A DNA stretch of 37,287 nucleotides from JAFGFG01 sp964442905. GTDB taxonomy: Archaea; Aenigmatarchaeota; Aenigmatarchaeia; QMZP01; JAFGSV01. Below the pieces are notes generated by a model. It was not told where the DNA came from. It ran no database searches and saw only the letters and a program-made list of their open reading frames with translations. The stretch covers positions 1-37,287 of the forward strand of contig CAYUBD010000004.1 of the NCBI GenBank assembly GCA_964442905.1, written 5' to 3'. The position numbers were made by a program, and so were the translations under genes. The first letter of the stretch is position 1, and each line of letters begins with the position of its first letter. Shown here piece after piece: positions 7,724 through 14,106 of the stretch.

Positions 7724-8190
7724 GCCGGAAAAGGAAGGGCCAGCTCGTTTTTGAATTTGTCATAGCATCATTAATCCTGTTTTCGGTTATTTTTTACACA
7801 ATCAACTTCATTTCATCTGATTTCAATCTGCGGCACAATCGTTTTTTGTCTGACAGGCTGGAAGGCAACGCAATCCGCGTATCAGATATTCTGCTGAGCA
7901 ATAACCAGAACGGCTTAACCAGCGGCTGGCCGCTGCTTGATCAGGACAGAATCGATGAATTCATGATACAGTGTGGCGATTACATTGGTACGCTTAAGGA
8001 AATGGGCCTCAAGGAAGAAGCGCCGTATGTGCGTTACATACATATGAATGTGACTGTTACGGACAGCTCTCCTCAAACATACCTGAGCTGCGGACGTTCG
8101 CCTCCTGAAAACGCAGCAAAGGCTGTTGTAACGAGGTTTGCGCTGTCGCCGGGAAATAGGATAGCAAGGATTGATGTAACGCTGTGGTGA
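7720..8190 (+). CDS. Pilin-like protein with KGQ class III signal peptide
   Basis: A 156-residue protein that starts MSRKRKGQ-LVFEFVIASLILFSVIFYTI. A strongly basic leader, Gly-Gln at the predicted cleavage site, a Glu five residues later and a hydrophobic helix are classic prepilin features. The ectodomain of about 125 residues contains two Cys (QCGD and SCGR). The ATG overlaps the stop of the platform gene (ATGA), so translation is probably coupled and the protein made in step with the machine. It is a likely minor pilin or pseudopilin and closes the cluster. Confidence 0.82.
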   Translation: MSRKRKGQLVFEFVIASLILFSVIFYTINFISSDFNLRHNRFLSDRLEGNAIRVSDILLSNNQNGLTSGWPLLDQDRIDEFMIQCGDYIGTLKEMGLKEEAPYVRYIHMNVTVTDSSPQTYLSCGRSPPENAAKAVVTRFALSPGNRIARIDVTLW

Positions 8191-8198
8191 TTTGATGC

Positions 8199-8207
8199 TT
8201 TTTATTA
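8199..8207 (+). promoter_or_regulatory. TATA box of the pyrophosphatase gene
   Basis: TTTTTATTA is centred about 29 bp upstream of the ATG at 8232. No Shine-Dalgarno is seen, so a leaderless mRNA is likely. Confidence 0.4.
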
Positions 8208-8231
8208 TGGGATGGGATATATTATACAGGT

Positions 8232-10178
8232 ATGTATCTCCAGGCATCATTTCTTTCATGCAGTGTGGCGGTCTTGTCAGTTATCGTGCTTATACACTTC
8301 ACTAGAAAGCAGTCAGACGGGACAGCTGAGATGAAAAGGTTTTCCAAGCTCGTCCATCACGGCGCGCTGACATATCTCAATTCCCAGTACAAGGCGCTCC
8401 TTGTTTTTGTCGCTGCTGTAGCGGTCGTTCTTTATGTTGCTATAGGTACATTATCGGCTTTCGTGTTTGTTGCAGGGGCATTCTGCTCAATGCTCGCGGG
8501 TAACATCGGTCTGAGGGTCGCGACGTCCAGCAATGCCAAAACGACAAATGCGTGCAAAGAAAGCATGGAAAAGGGCCTTCACGTGGCCTTCTCGGCTGGT
8601 TCTGTCATGGGCCTACTTGTAGTTGGTATAGGCCTTCTCGGCGTTTCTGTGATATATTATCTCTTCGGCAGCATAGATGCGCTCTTCAGCTTCGGGTTCG
8701 GTGCAAGTTCCGTAGCGCTCTTCAGCAGAGTAGGCGGCGGCATATACACAAAGGCAGCTGATGTCGGCGCAGACATGGTTGGAAAAGTGGAGCATAACAT
8801 ACCTGAGGATGACCCGAGAAACCCGGCTGTGATAGCAGACAATGTTGGAGATAATGTCGGTGACATAGCCGGTATGGGTGCGGATTTATTCGAAAGCTAT
8901 ATAGATTCGATAATAGCTGCGATGGCGGTCGCTTTCATTATATCGGCCGGTACGCTTGTCCAGTTCCCCATTCTTCTGGCGAGTGTGGGAATAGCAGCAT
9001 CAATTATAGGCATACTATTCGTCCTTATCGGGAAGGGGGATACAGAGAAGCTGCTCAATCGCGGCATTTTCATATCGACTGGACTGGTCATCGCGGCTTC
9101 ATATATCATGATAACCATGATGAACCTCGAATTGTCTCTTCTATACTGCATAACGTCTGGGCTCGTTGCCGGGGTCATTATCGGGTTGAGCGCTGAGTAT
9201 TACACTTCACGGGAAAAGGAGCCTGTGCACAGGATAGCAGAGGCTGCGGAAACAGGAGCGGCCACGACCATAATCTCAGGTCTTTCCGTCGGCATGGTCT
9301 CTACGTTTGTTCCTGTTCTCTCGGTGTGCGCGGCCATACTTGTATCATATCACTTCCTCGGGCTGTATGGGATTTCCATAGCAGCCGTGGGTATGCTTTC
9401 GACCCTGGGGATAATACTGGCAACAGATTCATATGGGCCCATAGCAGACAATGCCGCGGGAATAGCGGAAATGGCGAAGGTCGGTAAGAAGGTGAGGGAA
9501 AACGCTGAAACGCTTGATGCCGTCGGGAATACGACAGCTGCAATAAACAAGGGATTCGCCATAGGCTCCGCCGCGCTTACTACATTGGCGCTCTTCTCGG
9601 TTTACGGGACCACTGTCGGTCTGAGTGTGATAAGTATAATGGATCCTTATGTCATAGCAGGACTCTTCATCGGTGGCCTGCTCCCGTTCCTTTTTTCAGC
9701 GTATACCATGAATGCCGTTGGAAGGACCGCCATAAAGATGGTAAAAGAGGTAAGGGCGCAGCTGAAAATAAAGGGTGTACTGGAAGGTAAAAAACTTCCT
9801 GATTATGACAGGCCTATAGAGATATCAACAAAGGCCGCGATAAGGGAGATGATAAAGCCGGGTATACTGGCTGTAATCGCACCCATACTGGTCGGTGTCT
9901 TTCTCGGTACACAGGCGCTTGGTGGTCTTCTGGCAGGAGCCATACTGACGGGGTTCCTTCTCTCGCTTATGATGGCCAATGCTGGCGGTGCGTGGGATAA
10001 CGCAAAGAAATACATAGAAGAGGGAAATCTGGGTGGTAAGGGTTCTGATGCGCACGCCGCGGCGGTTGTAGGCGACACTGTCGGTGATCCTTTCAAAGAC
10101 ACCAGCGGACCGTCTCTTAATATTCTCATAAAGCTCATGTCCATAGTAGCGCTTGTCTTTATGCCTCTCTTCCTCTGA
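8232..10178 (+). CDS. hppA: Membrane-bound ion-translocating pyrophosphatase, K+-dependent type
   Basis: Hydrolyses pyrophosphate and pumps H+ and/or Na+ across the membrane. The 648 residues span about 15-16 hydrophobic segments, slightly shorter than many homologues at the N-terminus. Substrate-site motifs are intact: GGGIYTKAADVGADMVGKVE, EDDPRNPAVIADNVGDNVGD and, near the C-terminus, DAHAAAVVGDTVGDPFKDTSGP. At the K+ determinant the sequence is GNTTAAIN with Ala436, where K+-independent enzymes have Lys, so K+ dependence is predicted; Asn439 at the second nearby position is unusual. The ion-gate helix has Glu221 (ADLFESY), the placement known from Na+-pumping members, plus Asp225 where H+ pumps have Glu. 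Ion choice cannot be fixed from sequence alone. Confidence 0.97.
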   Translation: MYLQASFLSCSVAVLSVIVLIHFTRKQSDGTAEMKRFSKLVHHGALTYLNSQYKALLVFVAAVAVVLYVAIGTLSAFVFVAGAFCSMLAGNIGLRVATSSNAKTTNACKESMEKGLHVAFSAGSVMGLLVVGIGLLGVSVIYYLFGSIDALFSFGFGASSVALFSRVGGGIYTKAADVGADMVGKVEHNIPEDDPRNPAVIADNVGDNVGDIAGMGADLFESYIDSIIAAMAVAFIISAGTLVQFPILLASVGIAASIIGILFVLIGKGDTEKLLNRGIFISTGLVIAASYIMITMMNLELSLLYCITSGLVAGVIIGLSAEYYTSREKEPVHRIAEAAETGAATTIISGLSVGMVSTFVPVLSVCAAILVSYHFLGLYGISIAAVGMLSTLGIILATDSYGPIADNAAGIAEMAKVGKKVRENAETLDAVGNTTAAINKGFAIGSAALTTLALFSVYGTTVGLSVISIMDPYVIAGLFIGGLLPFLFSAYTMNAVGRTAIKMVKEVRAQLKIKGVLEGKKLPDYDRPIEISTKAAIREMIKPGILAVIAPILVGVFLGTQALGGLLAGAILTGFLLSLMMANAGGAWDNAKKYIEEGNLGGKGSDAHAAAVVGDTVGDPFKDTSGPSLNILIKLMSIVALVFMPLFL

Positions 10179-10186
10179 TTTCAATT

Positions 10187-10197
10187 GTTATTTAAAT
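10187..10197 (+). promoter_or_regulatory. TATA box of the HTH regulator gene
   Basis: TGTTATTTAAA-type element centred about 26 bp before the ATG at 10219; no ribosome binding site follows, consistent with a leaderless transcript. Confidence 0.45.
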
Positions 10198-10218
10198 GCA
10201 TAAGACAATTAACGAATT

Positions 10219-10944
10219 ATGGATATGGCTGTCGACGAACTGAAAATGAAGAAGGATCACCTGGCAAAGAACATAATAGGGGAAATAGCCATGGCAGCAG
10301 AACCGAATGAAACCATAAAGAAATGGCGTATTCTTTTCCGGGTATCACAGAAGACGCTTTCAAGGAAGCTCGGCGTTACCTCTTCTGTCATATCTGATTA
10401 TGAGTCCGGACGCAGAAAATCACCGGGTATACTCTTCCTCAGGAAGTATGTAGAAGCACTCATGGATGTGGATGATGAAAATGGTAGTGAATTATTGAGG
10501 GAGTTTCTTCAGGAGGATGAAAGCCATCCGGTTTCTGCGGCCATACTTGATATCCGGGAGTTTGAGGGAGGTATCGGAATTGGCGAGTTCTGCCGTCAAA
10601 TCGGCGCCAAAATCATAACATCTGCAGGTGATTCAAAGATATACGGCTATACACTTATAGACTCTGTGAAGGCCATAACAGAGCTTTCATTCACAGAGCT
10701 GAAAAAACTGTACGGTGTCACCACACAGAGGGCGCTTGTTTTTACCAATATAACAAGCGGGAAGGGACCGATGATAGCCATAAAGGTCGCAAACCTGAAG
10801 CCCGCTTTGATTGTCCTTCATAATCTTCCCGAAGGTGAAGTGAACACAGTCGCCAAACACATAGCGGCTGTAGAGGGCATACCGCTCTCCGTATGCGAAA
10901 ACGTGGACATTGACGTCTTCATGGAACGCATCAAAAATATATAA
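10219..10944 (+). CDS. XRE-family transcriptional regulator (COG1709-like archaeal HTH protein)
   Basis: A 241-residue two-domain protein. Residues about 33-85 form a Cro/CI-type helix-turn-helix (IKKWRILFRVSQKTLSRKLG, then VTSSVISDYESGRRKSPG), the DNA-binding part. Residues about 105-240 are a conserved archaeal domain with ALVFTNITSGKGPMIAIKVA and KPALIVLHNLP, whose ligand is unknown. The family is widespread in archaea as a predicted regulator, and target genes are unknown. ATG 10219 fits the TATA box; a second ATG two codons later is possible. It faces the phosphoesterase gene with only 2 bp between stop codons, and its terminator T-run lies inside that gene's 3' end. Confidence 0.85.
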   Translation: MDMAVDELKMKKDHLAKNIIGEIAMAAEPNETIKKWRILFRVSQKTLSRKLGVTSSVISDYESGRRKSPGILFLRKYVEALMDVDDENGSELLREFLQEDESHPVSAAILDIREFEGGIGIGEFCRQIGAKIITSAGDSKIYGYTLIDSVKAITELSFTELKKLYGVTTQRALVFTNITSGKGPMIAIKVANLKPALIVLHNLPEGEVNTVAKHIAAVEGIPLSVCENVDIDVFMERIKNI

Positions 10945-10946
10945 TT

Positions 10947-11627
10947 TCAGGCTGGAATTTTTTTTATTTCACAACTGACTTTATTTTTCACTATATCGAC
11001 AAAACCGTAATACCCTTCATAAGCAGGACCCGGATAAAATAATGTTGTCCCCCCGATCTTCTCTTTACCACTATTCTCATGTATGTGAGCAGAAAATACA
11101 AGGATGGGTTTCTTTTCTCTTATTACCTTTCTTATAGCTGCTGATCCTACATGTTTTTTCGGTTTAACTATGTCGAGTGTTGTGTTTTTTGGTGGTGCGT
11201 GTGTTATCAGCACCCACCTGCCGCGTACATCTTTCAGCATGCCTGCAAGCGCTTCTTCCGTGTCCTCTTCAGACGGCTCAAAATGCGTATTAAATGGTGT
11301 TTTGGCGCCGCCCCATCCCACAAACATGAGGTTTTCTATTTTTCTGGTCTTCTGGTGGATGTTTATTCCGTATTCCTCTAATACATCCAAGATTTCATAG
11401 GGATCGTGATTGCCCGGAACGCATATGAGTTTCTTGTTGGGTATCATGAGTTTCTGCAAGACGATGTCCGCTATCTCCATTTGTGTAAAATCAGGTGTTC
11501 CATCGAACATGTCCGTGAAATCACCTGGTGATATTATAAGATCGTAATTATCCCCGGCGGTTTCGTCTATTATCCTCTGGAGTGTCTGGAACTTCCCGTG
11601 TATGTCAGCTATGACAAGTATTCTCAT
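10947..11627 (-). CDS. Calcineurin-like metallophosphoesterase
   Basis: A 226-residue single-domain phosphoesterase that binds two metal ions. The motifs are in order: MRILVIADIHG (metal ligands Asp and His), PGDFTD, PGNHD, LITHAPP and SAHIHENSG (normally GHxH; here Ser-Ala precede His-Ile-His). The start at 11627 is chosen because MRILVIADIHG is the family's usual N-terminus. An in-frame extension upstream to 11711 adds 28 residues with no conservation signature and would enter the origin region. The substrate is unknown; relatives act on phosphodiesters and phosphomonoesters. It lies on the opposite strand beside the replication origin and about 1.5 kb from the degenerate PolD small subunit, whose own phosphoesterase domain is dead. 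Any link between the two is speculative. Confidence 0.92.
   Translation of the reverse strand: MRILVIADIHGKFQTLQRIIDETAGDNYDLIISPGDFTDMFDGTPDFTQMEIADIVLQKLMIPNKKLICVPGNHDPYEILDVLEEYGINIHQKTRKIENLMFVGWGGAKTPFNTHFEPSEEDTEEALAGMLKDVRGRWVLITHAPPKNTTLDIVKPKKHVGSAAIRKVIREKKPILVFSAHIHENSGKEKIGGTTLFYPGPAYEGYYGFVDIVKNKVSCEIKKIPA
10958..10965 (+). terminator. Oligo-T terminator of the HTH gene inside the convergent gene
   Basis: Eight consecutive T begin 14 bp past the HTH stop codon. They lie within the last codons of the phosphoesterase gene on the other strand, so one stretch serves as terminator and coding sequence. Confidence 0.5.
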
Positions 11628-11721
11628 TAAAAACACCGATTCCAATACACATATTACGGGGTTAAGAGATAAAAGATTACCTATTATTTTTCTTGGCTCC
11701 CCCGCCATCATTTCGAGTGGA

Positions 11722-11815
11722 GTTTTTTATTATTTTCTAAAAGTAGTTATTATATATAATTATATTATAACAACGTTATATGTTTTGTTGTTGTCCTTTT
11801 TGTTTTTTATTTTTA
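11722..11815. other. AT-rich tract, candidate duplex-unwinding element
   Basis: Almost entirely A and T, with TATATATAATTATATTATAA at 11750-11769 and long T-runs at 11790-11815. It borders the ORB-like repeats on one side, as unwinding elements do in known archaeal origins. It may also hold the phosphoesterase promoter. Confidence 0.55.
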
Positions 11816-11835
11816 TTCCAATGGAAATGGCGGGG
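11816..11835 (+). repeat. ORB-like origin repeat 1
   Basis: TTCCAATGGAAATGGCGGGG: a TTCC/GGAA dyad followed by a G-rich string, the layout of archaeal origin recognition boxes bound by Orc1/Cdc6. It shares its first 18 bases with repeat 2, which begins 27 bp later in the same orientation. Confidence 0.7.
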
Positions 11836-11842
11836 TTGTGGT

Positions 11843-11860
11843 TTCCAATGGAAATGGCGG
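11843..11860 (+). repeat. ORB-like origin repeat 2
   Basis: Direct repeat of TTCCAATGGAAATGGCGG; the G-string is cut short (GGCGGTCC). The 27-bp phasing with repeat 1 is close to two and a half helical turns. Confidence 0.68.
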
Positions 11861-11861
11861 T

Positions 11862-11883
11862 CCGTATACGGAAATATATTTCC
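11862..11883. repeat. Two overlapping perfect palindromes in the origin
   Basis: CCGTATACGG (11862-11871) overlaps GGAAATATATTTCC (11870-11883) by the two G bases. Both are perfect. They lie between ORB-like repeats 2 and 3 and could be a binding site for a dimeric protein or an easily melted segment. Confidence 0.6.
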
Positions 11884-11896
11884 ACATGAAACAAAG
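11879..11896 (+). repeat. ORB-like origin repeat 3
   Basis: TTTCCACATGAAACAAAG has the same TTTCCACATGAAAC core as the two repeats at 15.4-15.5 kb but lacks their G-string. It abuts the cdc6 TATA box, which suggests autoregulation by Cdc6. Confidence 0.65.
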
Positions 11897-11907
11897 CTTT
11901 TAAAATA
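11897..11907 (+). promoter_or_regulatory. Promoter TATA box of cdc6
   Basis: CTTTTAAAATA, about 40 bp before the ATG at 11943, would give a short leader of some 13-15 nt containing a weak GGTG. It directly follows ORB-like repeat 3. Confidence 0.45.
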
Positions 11908-11942
11908 AGGACCCAATATAATATCCCGTATGTGGTGTTTTC

Positions 11943-13166
11943 ATGTCACAATCTTCACTTGATAATATATTCAACAGCTACACGCATGGTATTAGCATTT
12001 TTAAGGACAAATCATCACTTTCTGCGGACTTCACACCGGATAATATACCACACCGGACGAAACAGATAGAAGATACAGCTCATATGCTGGCTCCCGTTCT
12101 CAGGGGAGAGAAACCGTCCAACATATTCATCTACGGGAAGACAGGAACAGGAAAAAGCCTGTGCATAAGGAAAGTCACAGATTCACTTAAGGAAGCCGCT
12201 GACAACAATGGGGGGAACGTTAAGATAATATACATCAACTGCAAGATGGGTAAAGTCGTTGATACTGAATACAGGCTTCTGGCACAAATAATATCCTTCT
12301 TTGACGAGGAAGTGCCCTTCACGGGCTTACCGACAAACACACTTTACAGAAAGCTGTACGAGAAGCTTACGGAAACAGGTGGGAGCATCATACTCGTGCT
12401 TGATGAGATAGACGCACTGATTGAGAAGATCGGAGATGAAATAATATACAGCATAACAAGGATAAATCAGAACGTTCCCAACATAAAAATTACCATCGTG
12501 GGCATTTCGAACAAGCCGACTTTTACGGACAACCTTGATCCGCGGATAAGATCATCGTTATCGGAAGAGGAGATGGTATTTCCGCCGTACAACGCCACCG
12601 AAATAAGGGACATACTTGATGAGAGGGTGAAAATGGCATTTAACAAAGACATGGTTGATTACGGTGCCATAACAAAGTGTGCGGCCCTCGCTGCGCAGGA
12701 AAATGGCGATGCAAGGAAAGCATTGGATTTACTGAGGGTGGCGGCCGAGTTGTGCGAGAGGGACAGCAGAAGAAGGGTTGATGAAACGTTCGTGAACAAA
12801 GCACAGGAAAAACTCGATAAGGACAGGATAATGGAATTGATAAGGGTGCAGCCAAAACATTCCAAGCTTGTACTGCTGGCGATGCTAAAACTCTATAAGG
12901 ACAACAGCCGCGGCGTGCAGACAGGCGAAGTTTACACGACGTACGAGAAGATGGCGGCCGATAACGGGCTGAAGGCGCTCACCCAGAGACGGGTTTCTGA
13001 TCTTATATCCGAACTGGACATGATGGGAGTAATAAACGCTTCAGTCATATCAAAGGGGCGGTATGGAAGGACAAGACGCATAAACATACATCTCAACGAA
13101 AGGATAGTTTCCCTGATGTCAAAAACACTGGGAAGGGAGTTCCCTGAAGCATTTATTAATTTTTGA
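11943..13166 (+). CDS. cdc6: Orc1/Cdc6 replication initiator
   Basis: AAA+ initiator that binds origin repeats and loads the MCM helicase. The 407 residues are the normal length. Walker A is GKTGTGKS at 65-72, Walker B is ILVLDEIDAL, sensor 1 lies in ITIVGISNKP, and sensor 2 is GDARKALDLLRVAAE. The C-terminal third (about 300-407) is a winged-helix DNA-binding domain. A HTRxxEI-like motif appears as PHRTKQIEDTAHML at the N-terminus. The gene is first in a run with the PolD small-subunit relative and a TctA-like permease, and it is bracketed by ORB-like repeats, as expected for an initiator next to its own origin. Confidence 0.97.
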   Translation: MSQSSLDNIFNSYTHGISIFKDKSSLSADFTPDNIPHRTKQIEDTAHMLAPVLRGEKPSNIFIYGKTGTGKSLCIRKVTDSLKEAADNNGGNVKIIYINCKMGKVVDTEYRLLAQIISFFDEEVPFTGLPTNTLYRKLYEKLTETGGSIILVLDEIDALIEKIGDEIIYSITRINQNVPNIKITIVGISNKPTFTDNLDPRIRSSLSEEEMVFPPYNATEIRDILDERVKMAFNKDMVDYGAITKCAALAAQENGDARKALDLLRVAAELCERDSRRRVDETFVNKAQEKLDKDRIMELIRVQPKHSKLVLLAMLKLYKDNSRGVQTGEVYTTYEKMAADNGLKALTQRRVSDLISELDMMGVINASVISKGRYGRTRRINIHLNERIVSLMSKTLGREFPEAFINF

Positions 13167-13180
13167 GGCATTTCTTTTAC

Positions 13181-14104
13181 ATGGAAAAAGACGCGGTTGT
13201 AAAGAAACTTCTAAGTCGGGGTATCATGATTACACCACAAGCACTCGAAGAAATGAAAGATGATGAAGCCATTGCATTTCTCCGGGAGGAAAATAAGGAG
13301 ACAACCACTCTTGTGAAAGACGAAAACGCCGGAAAGCTAATATGCACCATAAAGAAAACACCGATGCCTGAAAAAATAACAACCGAAGATGCTATAAATG
13401 ACAACACTATGCGATACGAAAAACTGAGAAAAATTTTACTGAAAAAGGTGGATGCTGTTTCAATCAGCAACGTAGGACGGAACAGCACGAAAATATGCGT
13501 AGTCGGCCTGGTGAAAGAGAAAAACGCCGATGGTTTTACAATCGAGGACACCACAGGCGAGATGTTGGTTAAAACGAAGAAAAATGCCAATTCAGACGAC
13601 GTTGTCGCCGTAAATGGATGGATGCGGGAAAACGTCCTTTTCGCTGATGATATAATTTACCCTGATATACCCATAAACCGGGAGATCAACGTTATGGACG
13701 TAAGAATCCTTCTTACAAGCGAGGGTGGCGCACCACCGCAGAAAGCAGACGCCATTCTCACACCAGATACGCTGATCACGGAAGGAAACGAAAGAAGATT
13801 ACCAAATCCCGCCTGGGTCTTCCTGGAGAAGGATAATAAGAACGCCGTAGTGCTTGTCTACAGGGCCGCGGGGAAGATGGAAAAGGAGACGGCGCTTTCC
13901 TGGCTCAGGAAGCGATTTATCTGTACTGAAAATGGACCAATACTGAACAACGATATGATTCTTGAGACGGTTCCTGACATATTATGGCTGATAGGAGAGA
14001 ACGAGCCGTGGACGGAAAACTATAAAGGAGTGTCGGTAATATCATTCGGGCGCAGGAAACGCGCAATGATTGACATGAAAGCAAGGAAAATAGAAATAAT
14101 GTAA
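13181..14104 (+). CDS. dp1: Degenerate DNA polymerase D small subunit (DP1) lacking its nuclease active site
   Basis: The 307-residue protein follows cdc6, where DP1 lies in Pyrococcus and other archaea. Residues 1-45 (VVKKLLSRGIMITPQALEEM) match the DP1 N-terminal helical domain. Residues about 78-165 match its OB fold: RYEKLRKIL at 78, TIEDTTGEM at 120-128, VVAVNGWMRENVLFADDII, then PDIP at 161-164. The rest aligns in outline with the Mre11-like phosphoesterase domain but is only about 140 residues instead of some 240. The Asp-x-His, Gly-Asp and Gly-Asn-His-Asp motifs are absent, the usual YHG is YRA at 227-229, and the GHVH after VPDI is GENE at 272-275. YKGVSVISFG near the end keeps the DP1 C-terminal pattern. 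It is therefore probably a non-catalytic partner of DP2. ATG 13181 is preferred over an upstream TTG at 13163. Confidence 0.85.
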   Translation: MEKDAVVKKLLSRGIMITPQALEEMKDDEAIAFLREENKETTTLVKDENAGKLICTIKKTPMPEKITTEDAINDNTMRYEKLRKILLKKVDAVSISNVGRNSTKICVVGLVKEKNADGFTIEDTTGEMLVKTKKNANSDDVVAVNGWMRENVLFADDIIYPDIPINREINVMDVRILLTSEGGAPPQKADAILTPDTLITEGNERRLPNPAWVFLEKDNKNAVVLVYRAAGKMEKETALSWLRKRFICTENGPILNNDMILETVPDILWLIGENEPWTENYKGVSVISFGRRKRAMIDMKARKIEIM

Positions 14105-14106
14105 AA

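Larger units (their letters stand above)
11628..11942. other. Predicted replication origin, left part, upstream of cdc6
   Basis: This 315-bp gene-free stretch lies between the divergent phosphoesterase and cdc6 genes. It holds a strongly AT-rich tract (11722-11815), two direct ORB-like repeats, a pair of abutting palindromes, a third ORB-like dyad and the cdc6 promoter. An origin immediately upstream of orc1/cdc6 with repeats of this kind is the established arrangement in Pyrococcus and many other archaea. Origin activity here is inferred, not shown. Confidence 0.75.

Noticed and set aside
11628..11711. N-terminal extension of the phosphoesterase
   Set aside because: The family starts at MRILVIADIHG. 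The extra 28 residues show no pattern and would place coding sequence in the origin gap.
11816..11860. The two TTCCAATGGAAATGGCGG copies as a repressor operator only
   Set aside because: Position beside cdc6, the AT-rich neighbour and similarity to ORB elements make initiator binding more likely, although autoregulation may be an additional role.
11602..11889. Plus-strand reading frame of 95 codons across the cdc6 upstream region
   Set aside because: It overlaps the phosphoesterase start, the AT-rich tract and the ORB-like repeats. Its C-terminal repeat (PMEMA twice) is simply the DNA repeat translated.
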